From the NCBI GenBank assembly GCA_014529385.2, contig CM043963.1:94750412-94814411 (forward strand): a stretch of 64,000 nucleotides of DNA, read 5' to 3'. Every line of letters begins with the position of its first letter. Positions within the stretch are counted from its first letter, which is position 1. The translations under genes were made by a program, and so were the position numbers. Positions 57,140 through 64,000 of this stretch are shown one piece after another. The notes under the pieces are model-generated. The model saw only the letters and a list, made by a program, of their open reading frames with translations. It had not been told where the DNA came from and did no database searches. This stretch comes from Adiantum capillus-veneris. Its lineage: Eukaryota; Streptophyta; Polypodiopsida; Polypodiales; Pteridaceae.

Positions 57140-57670
57140 GGAAGCTGTTGCGTGAGGAAGCAAATGATGAAAGGGGAAGGGTAGAGAGGTTATGGAAGAT
57201 GGGAGGAGAGAAGGAGGGAGGGGGGGGAGGGAGAGATTGGGGAGGAGGAGGAAGGTAGGGGCAGGGAGGGAGAGGAGAGGGAGAGAGAGAGAGAGGAGGA
57301 AGGAGGAGGAGAGAACAAAATGTTTATTACTTTTTGGGGGAAAAGAGTTTTGAAAAAATGGCCTTTTTCAGCTTGTGGGTTAAAAAATGGGTCAAAAAAT
57401 GATTTTTGGATATGTATATATGTTGGGAGGGAGTTTTAAGTTAGAAACAAGTAAAAATAATTTTTTGAAAAAAAAGGTCAAATTTTGTCTCTTTGTGACC
57501 CACATTTTTGCTGATGTGGACACACCCCTATGCTTCCTTCACTTTAAAAAAAGCTAGAGAGAGAAAGTAACCCTTTAGGTCCACATCCTACATTTGTCTA
57601 AAAAAAAGGCTAGAAAAGCCTACTCAAAACTACCTTCTTCAATGCCCTTGCCCCCTAAACCCCACACAAC

Positions 57671-57739
57671 ATTAGCCTTAATCCCTAAAAATTAGGATTC
57701 CTTACAAGGCCCATGCAAGGTTCATATTTCTCCTAATGG
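57671..57739 (-). repeat. Right terminal inverted repeat of element E
   Basis: ATTAGCCTTAATCCC at 57671 and GGTTCATATTTCTCCTAATGG at 57719 are the inverted partners of the blocks at 48208-48222 and 48171-48191. The spacing between blocks is longer here. Confidence 0.7.
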
Positions 57740-57877
57740 CTCTCAAGCGCCAAATGGACTAGTCATCCATTGTGGAATGATGTCGTAGGGTAACAAATGG
57801 ATCCTCTACCCGCTAAGAAAAGGACTCATGAATATGCTTTATCTTCTCTACACCATAGTCGAGGACGACTATGATTT

Positions 57878-57891
57878 CAAGAGAGAGGTAA
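57878..57891 (+). promoter_or_regulatory. Polypurine tract of chromovirus A
   Basis: AAGAGAGAGGTAA directly precedes the LTR start TGTCATAA, and the same run precedes the 3' LTR of A-prime on the minus strand. Confidence 0.85.
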
Positions 57892-59404
57892 TGTCATAAT
57901 AATCAATAGCTAATTCTCCTAAGTGATTTTCTCATGTTAAACTGATCATTTAATATGGGGAAGTGCCAGGGGAGAAAAAGCTAGAATATTGGTTAAGCTA
58001 GCAGACCAGCCACAGTAGGGATCCAAAGGAGGGAAAATAGGGATCCAAAGGGGGGGCCATCTGCAAAAGAGCCATGTGCAACAATGGGCTTAAAAGACCC
58101 TAAGGTTCAGCCCATTAAGACTTCCAAAATGCTAAGGTTCCAAAATTCAAAGGTTGTGTCCAAAGGTCAAGCTTTGGGAAAATTGGATGCTTTGTGTGTG
58201 TCCCAAAAGTCTTTAGCAATCCTTACATAGGAGGGGGCGAGCCTTGCTGTAGGGGATGAGAGAGAAAGTCACACACACACACACACACAAGCTCCCTTTA
58301 CACAAAGGGAATGAGGGACACATGTCAGCTCCCTAGCCCAGATGCCCACAAGGTGTACCCAATTCCTATTGGATGGCCTTGGAGGTGGACCAATGAGAAT
58401 TAGGCTAGAGTAAATCTAGTTTAATTAATTTAAAAACACTTAATAAAAGAACCAATGAGAATTAAGCTCTCTAGAAGACTATTGGACAGTCTCCCAAGGG
58501 GACCAATGAGCATTCAACAGCCCAATGGCTTGCCTGATTCCTATTGGCTAGGAGGCAAAGGGGTCCAATGAGAGTTTAGTTGCATTTATGAATTACATAA
58601 AGCTCTCACAAAATGGGAAAGGGGGACACATGTCAGAAGGCTATCACTTATACTGCTTAATTATCATTAGCTAGCCCTAGGGAGGTCCAATGAGAGTGGA
58701 GCATGAGCAAATAGCAAGAGGGGTCGACCAAGAGAGAGAGGGGGCTGATTTTTGCAAGGCATTATCACACACACACTCACACAATCTCATGTGTGAAGTA
58801 AAGAAGACTTTCTCTCCTTCTCAAGCTTTAATGGAAAGCTTACCACCTACTCCAAGCTTGTGAGAAGGGAGGCCTACACCAACAACTCTTGGCTTTGTGA
58901 TGCAAATCCAACCAAGAGCCAAGCTTCAATGCATGCTCATCTCCTCTACCATGCTAATTACTAAGCTACGCTATGCTAATATGAGTGATTATGTGAGGAG
59001 ATGTACATCTTTCTCGTAAGAATGCTCCTTCTTCCTCTCAATCTACTCTCATACCCTGCTAGCTCTCACCATCTTCAAAGGTGTGTGAGGCCTTGGGTCT
59101 GAGACCGGAGATAATTGATGTTGTGTTTGATAAGTGTTTTGCTTAGTGCATGAAGCTTTCATCTTCATTGCACTAGCTAGTCTTGAAGGAACACAAGAAT
59201 CCGGTCCTCAACTATCGTCAGTAGCTTAATTTCTCTCTCTTTTGAAAGTATTGTTCATGCTATCTAACTAGGTGTTATGCTTTTTGTTGCTCTCTCCACC
59301 CAAACACTCTTGTAATTCTCATTGGGAATCTATTCTAATGAAATTCCCACTATGTTCATGCTAATTTCCGCTACACACAAGTATTTAGGCCATTAAATGT
59401 TACA
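57892..59404 (+). repeat. 3' LTR of chromovirus A
   Basis: The most complete LTR of this family (1513 bp), TGTCATAATAATC...GTTACA, followed by AGAGG. It matches 30173-30945 and the inverted LTRs 3255-4334 and 7838-8837. Confidence 0.9.
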
Positions 59405-59841
59405 AGAGGCAAGTAACAAAGTTCAAAAGACTCATAGAAGCAAAACATTGAGCTTGGGATGGATGTAAAATATCAAGAAATGTTTTGAAAGATTGAATGC
59501 AACACACTTTCTTCATGATGCACCAGTAAACCCTACAACATTGAATGTTGCTGTCTTACAATGCTAATGTATTACATCATGGGGGAATCCGAATAATCAC
59601 ACTTTACCACCCAAATTGCACCCCTTTACAAATGCGTGTTCTTTTATGAAAGAGGAAACGCTTCAAGACTCTCAATTGCCATGCGCATATCAACAGTCCT
59701 CAAGCATTGAGTCTTTGATCAACTCAACATAGAGCATGTTCATATTTCATTTGGTCCTATAAGTCATCTTTGACCTTGAAGGATGATACAATATATATAT
59801 TCATCTCTCTCTCAATGTATCACGGTCTTTCCCTTTTTAAG

Positions 59842-59842
<1 letters not shown>

Positions 59843-59917
<75 letters not shown>
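59843..59917. repeat. (GT)n(AG)n microsatellite
   Basis: About 32 bp of GT followed by about 42 bp of AG. Confidence 0.95.
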
Positions 59918-59921
<4 letters not shown>

Positions 59922-60466
59922 TGGGGCATGCAAAATGCCACATGGGATTCTAGAATTTATTTTCAGAACGTTGAGCAGCGTCTCATATCCGACATAGTTT
60001 TTTCAGTTAGTATGTGGTGCTACAAACATTTATAGGTCACATATGCAAGCCCACCAATTTTGGGTTTTGAGGGCCTCGTCACTAGGGACCGCAGCATCTT
60101 GTAGGGTCGAGGAATTTCTTCCACTTTTTGAGGGCCTATGGGTGAGCCTTGTGAACCTGGGCAAAACTCTGCGTGGTAAAACAGTTTTGAAGGTGTGACG
60201 GGGCTCTAAGAGTTTTCTGGATTGAAGCACTTTTGGCCGACCACGAGCGGCTGACTGGCCTTGGCCTTTTCAAATTTTCCACAAAGTGGCCACAGCAGCG
60301 ACGGCCACGTGGGCCTCTTCTCTGGTTCTGGAATGTTCACGGCAATTCTGCCGCAGCTACGTTGCAGCACGCCCCCTACGCAGCCAACGCAAGAGGGCCC
60401 ACCTTCAACCTGCAGAAAGCAACGCACACCACAAACACAGACCTAGAGAGAGAGGCCCCCACCGAG

Positions 60467-60471
<5 letters not shown>

Positions 60472-60560
<89 letters not shown>
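60472..60560. repeat. (AC)n(AG)n microsatellite upstream of host gene
   Basis: About 30 bp of AC followed by about 60 bp of AG, ending just ahead of the start codon of the host gene. Confidence 0.95.
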
Positions 60561-60564
<4 letters not shown>

Positions 60565-60591
60565 TCTCTGCAAAGACGGGCCTCCGACGGC

Positions 60592-61312
60592 ATGACGAGC
60601 CACTCGCGTGTTATGAAGGTTCTTGTAACGGGTGCTGGTGGCAGAACAGGTACTCTATCTGTGACGCAATTTTTTTTTTTTGGCCCTTCTGTCTGCCCAC
60701 CATGACATCTTAAGCACGTTATGCCAACAGCCATTCTGGCATGTCCATGCATGATTAGAGTCCGTCCCTGGAGCGATCGTACTGAATGTACCATTACTGG
60801 GCGCTCGTTTATTTTGCATGCAGACTTGAAGTAAGTTTGCTTTGTGGTCATGTCATCATTGCAATCGCTCACTGCTTGCACCACCATAAACTGACCTTCA
60901 AGCTGGCCCAATTAATTTTTTTGGGTGTATATTTATCATTCCTGTTGCCATTGCTTCCAGCAAGAATGATTTAATGGGCCAGTGCACTCCTATTGCAAGG
61001 AATTTCTGTCAACATTAGTGAGCCTGCTTCAATTTTCCAGGACGCATTGCCTATCGAAAGATAAAAGAACAGCCAGACCTATTTGAGGTGAGGGGATTAG
61101 TGCGCTCCTTGGGAAGCAAAGAGCGCGTTGGCTGGGGTGACGACATATTCGTAGCTGACATAACTTTGCGTGAGGCATTGACTGAGGCGTTTGCTGACAT
61201 TGATGCATTGATCATCTTAACAAGCTCCATCCCAAAAATGAAGCCCAGCCTAAACCCAACCGTGGGACATCGACCCGAATTTTATTTTGATGAGGGTGGT
61301 TATCCAGAACAG
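60592..61312 (+). CDS. NAD(P)-binding Rossmann-fold protein, At5g02240-like (5' exons)
   Basis: Exon 1 is 60592-60649 (MTSHSRVMKVLVTGAGGRTG) and exon 2 is 61041-61312, joined by a GT-AG intron in phase 1 (ACAG/GTACTC...TTCCAG/GACGC). The first residues contain the T-G-x-x-G-x-x-G dinucleotide-binding motif. Exon 2 encodes RIAYRKIKEQPDLFEVRG, then DDIFVADITLREALTEAF, DALIILTSSIPKM and EGGYPEQ, ending at a GT donor in phase 0. This matches the order of atypical short-chain dehydrogenase-like proteins related to Arabidopsis At5g02240. The next exon, expected to begin VDWIGQKN-like, was not found in the window. Substrate unknown. It is the only clear host gene here. Confidence 0.8.
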
Positions 61313-63026
61313 GTACTTGTGCGGAGTCCTTACTTTCCAATAGATTTCTTTCTTTTCATATATCTGATAAATGCTGGCATTTACCTTTAAAGCAGGTTAG
61401 GAATTGAGACAAATTGTCATGCACATTGAGACATAAAGAATGTATGATTGTTTACACCATATATTTAGTAGAGATGCATGTTTTGAAAAAGAAATTTATC
61501 TGATAGGGTCCATGAGGCTTAACTCCCTCTTGGAAGCACTCGTGCACATGAGTTTATGGTATAAAGTCTACACTAAACATAATCAGCTGACAAAGGTTTA
61601 CTGAAGATTATACCGAGGACGTGATTATGCATTCTTCTCTCTATTATAACGTTAAATTAAAATTAAACCAGTCAACGATTGGCAATTTGGACATGTATTT
61701 AATCAAGGGCCAGCCATTCACCTAGAACCAGACAATTTCCCTTTTATCATCTTGATAAGAGTCTTTGTGGAGGTGAAGAACTTAGTGATTGCGCTTTTGC
61801 CTCAAATTGGGGGTTTCCTCTTTTCACTTATTCAATATAAAAGATTCTGACCTTTGGCTTGGGTCGTTTTATTATTCTAAGGGCTCATACAATGAACATT
61901 TGGAGTTTTCTTTTAAATTTTGGTCTTTGAAGATGCCCTTGATTTGTGATGCTATTTTATGCTAATGAGATCTGACGTTTTACAGAAATATCAAAGGCAA
62001 TACAGTCCTTTTGTACGTGCGTTACTTAGATTCTGTGAATTTTGTACAGGCTTTATATAGTCATACGGCTGGACTCAGCATTGGAAGGATCTTTGTACTA
62101 TTTTTCTTTCTGTAGCCTCTTGTCCTCACAGTATAGTTTAACGTGGGTCCTGTGTGTGATTAATTAATAGATTTGATGTTATATAACCGAGTTGTCCATT
62201 GGCTCTGAATGAGTTTCAAAAACTCCCCTTGTTTGATGGCATAACCATGAGAAGCTTTTCTACTGAAAATGATTCTCGATCAGTGACATGCACTTATGCA
62301 GACACATAATCAAGTTAGCAATTTTGTCAAGAAGACAGAGCTTGGTTGCAAAAAGCCTCGGATGAATTTTGAGGGTAATATAGAGCAAACATGCACCTTA
62401 GCTGCATGTGTCATGTTGGGATGTACTATACCTATGTCAAGGTCGGGAGTCAGGGGGCATGCAGTCTGTACCGTCCATCTCCACGATTTTCCTGCGCAGA
62501 AATCAATGCTGCAGCCGTCATATTAGCACCACATCAGCATGCAGAAGCCACACGTTGCTCCTTTAATCAGGTGCTCCCAGGTCAGCAGACGGAATGGGGT
62601 TGAGCGAGCATAATCAGCGCTGCAACTGTCAGATCTTCAGCACGCCAGCACTCAGAATCCAAAGCTTGACCATCGAATGACGTACTGGCAGGTCAGCAGC
62701 TGGAATGGGACGAGGTGCTGCCACCACAGCACACGTAATACAGCAGAAAAAGCCACATCGGTTCTTTTTTTCAAATCAAAGCTCTCAAGGGATTTTGGGT
62801 GAATATCAACTACTCTCATGACCATTAAGTGTGTTTGTGGAATTCACAAACCGTGACGTGTGAGGGGGGGAGTCTTATCATGTGCCCGTCCGCCCCATGT
62901 AGTGTCAAGTAGCAGTCTTGATGCCAGCAAGATCCTCTGGCGTCAGATCATATGTCTAGGGGAAGGAGCAGCCGTAGTGGCACCCAGTATTGGTATGATG
63001 GCCAGGCTTGACAGCAAGCTTTTGGG

Positions 63027-63062
<36 letters not shown>

Positions 63063-63197
63063 GGAAATAGAGGAGTACCTGCTGCTGATTTGTGGAGAAA
63101 ACCAGCGGCAGCTTGCTGTATCGAGCTGTAGAGATTGTACTTAGCACAGCCTGCAGTGACTCAGCAAGACAGCGTACAACAAATTGCTATAAGTTTA

Positions 63198-63238
<41 letters not shown>

Positions 63239-63239
63239 C
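61313..63239 (+). other. Intron or 3' flank of the host gene
   Basis: AT-rich sequence with no supported exon. It has a (GT)n run at 63031-63062 and a (CT)n run at 63203-63234. It is most likely intron 2, since the coding sequence is incomplete at 61312. Confidence 0.5.
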
Positions 63240-64000
63240 AGATCAGTGTCCTTTATACATGGTTTGTGGGATACAAATAGTTGCCGATATACTAGATTGG
63301 TCCTCGAATCCTCTCGACAATTAGCAATGAAAGGAGATACATCATGTTGGTATGCGCAACTGTCCTCGTGGTTTCAGAGACACGGGTTCAGTATGGAAAG
63401 ATTACCCCCCTTCCAATACTCTCTTGAGGCTCCATCACTGGCAATCACACGAACGGAGATTAATAAAATCATCTGCCAGGATCTTATACAGTTGGACACT
63501 AAGAGGACATGGGTAGACCCTACACAAGAATTGGGCACGAAGATGGCCGACTACAAAGAAAACTTCCTACAACTATGTGAAGATGGTTTTGTGATTCACC
63601 CGAGCTACATGGATACCCACCTGTCTCATGGTTTGAGATGTGCTATTGGTCAGATTCGTACATCCTCACACCAGCTGGAAATTGAATTTGGCAGATTTAG
63701 GGGAATCCCACCTGAGAGCAGAATTTGCAAGTTATGCGGAATGGAGCCGAAGACGGAATTACACTACATATGCCATTGCACCGTATATTATGAGATACGT
63801 GGGCGTTTCCATTGCCTATTTAAAGAAGGCTTTGGACCTCTAGATAGAGTCATGCAATACCAGGATCAAAGATGCTTAGGCGTGTACCTACTGGAACTAC
63901 ATCGGCACAGGGATAATCTAATGAGAAGACAAACAGCACTACAGCCTCAGAGGCAGATCACAGATTTCTTCGGATTGAGAGAAGCAGGAATGGAAGGAGA
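63240..64000 (+). CDS. LINE-type ORF2 C-terminal fragment, open at window end
   Basis: A frame open from 63132 to the end of the window (first ATG at 63327). From about 63246 it reads as the C-terminal part of a non-LTR retrotransposon reverse transcriptase protein: YAQLSSWFQRHGFSMERL, a charged helical region, GLRCAIGQIRTSSHQLEIEFG and then a zinc-knuckle-like CKLCGMEPKTELHYICHC. It ends with basic residues and ITDFFGLREAG. The RT core is not present in this frame upstream, so the copy appears 5'-truncated, as is common for LINEs. It lies in the same orientation as the host gene, probably in its intron. Confidence 0.65.

Larger units (their letters stand above)
48150..57760. mobile_element. 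DNA element E with four genes, inserted in chromovirus A
   Basis: About 9.6 kb of non-retroviral DNA separates the chromovirus pol region from its polypurine tract. Imperfect terminal inverted repeats lie at 48171-48222 and 57671-57739. Two forward genes at the left and two reverse genes at the right converge on a large palindrome at 52222-53056. The right-hand gene looks like a transposase. Both outermost genes have CT-rich leaders in their own sense (48604-48700, and 57184-57310 read on the minus strand), and gene 1 has a 30-bp leader repeat near 48757-48855. The exact ends and the target duplication could not be fixed. Confidence 0.7.
30173..59404 (+). mobile_element. Chromovirus A, Ty3/gypsy with two nested insertions
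   Basis: The LTRs begin TGTCATAA (30173 and 57892), and the whole is bracketed by a 5-bp duplication AGAGG (30168-30172 and 59405-59409). The interior is pol only. An N-terminal RT fragment (30946-31523) is separated from the rest of RT, RNase H, integrase and a chromodomain (45481-47968) by gypsy B. DNA element E then separates pol from the polypurine tract and 3' LTR. Gag and protease are lost through a deletion that joins the 5' LTR to the pre-RT region at about 30945. Confidence 0.9.
59410..60591 (+). other. Upstream region of the host gene
   Basis: The continuation of the pre-insertion flank. It holds a (GT)n(AG)n run at 59843-59917 and an (AC)n(AG)n run at 60472-60560 that ends about 30 bp before the ATG at 60592, so it probably lies in the 5' leader or promoter. 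No other gene is supported; frames here follow the microsatellites. Confidence 0.5.

Overview
The window looks like a gene-poor, transposon-packed stretch of a land-plant nuclear genome. Evidence: plant-type Ty1/copia and Ty3/gypsy retrotransposons (a chromodomain-bearing chromovirus and an Athila/Tat-like non-chromovirus with a tRNA-Asp primer site), GT-AG introns, and one apparently genuine host gene, an At5g02240-like NAD(P)-binding Rossmann protein, at the right-hand end. The exact lineage cannot be read from the sequence; a large, repeat-rich genome such as a fern or other non-flowering plant would fit, as an inference only.

The first 59.4 kb is a nest of elements. Target-site duplications (TSDs) seen directly fix most of the order. 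Copia-1 (1-3254) sits in the LTR of a reverse-strand chromovirus A-prime (3255-8837), which sits in the integrase of copia-2 (8838-11267). Gypsy C (11268-29294, TSD ACACT) follows and carries reverse-strand copia D (16636-21909, TSD TTCTT) in its gag. Chromovirus A (30173-59404, TSD AGAGG) is split by gypsy B (31524-45475, TSD ATAAG) and by a DNA element, E (about 48.15-57.76 kb). All retroelement coding regions carry stops, frameshifts or deletions.

The most unusual part is element E. It has imperfect terminal inverted repeats and four genes in mirror arrangement. Two forward genes of unknown function (48928-50268 and 50513-52100) run toward two reverse genes: a multi-exon transposase-like gene (57139-54185) and a histone H3-like gene (54060-53164) with a long basic tail. 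They converge on an 830-bp inverted repeat whose arms are themselves hairpins. I know of no described transposon superfamily that carries an H3-fold protein.

Other notable structures are an array of eight palindromes at about 285-bp spacing in the gypsy C leader, a second retropepsin-like module with a W-P-K repeat downstream of the gypsy B integrase, an accessory ORF with its own TATA box in gypsy B, and an in-frame RNase H duplication in copia D.

The last 4.6 kb holds the first two exons of the host gene (60592-61312), a long intron or 3' region, and the 3' end of a LINE-type ORF that runs off the window. No tRNA, rRNA or CRISPR was seen.
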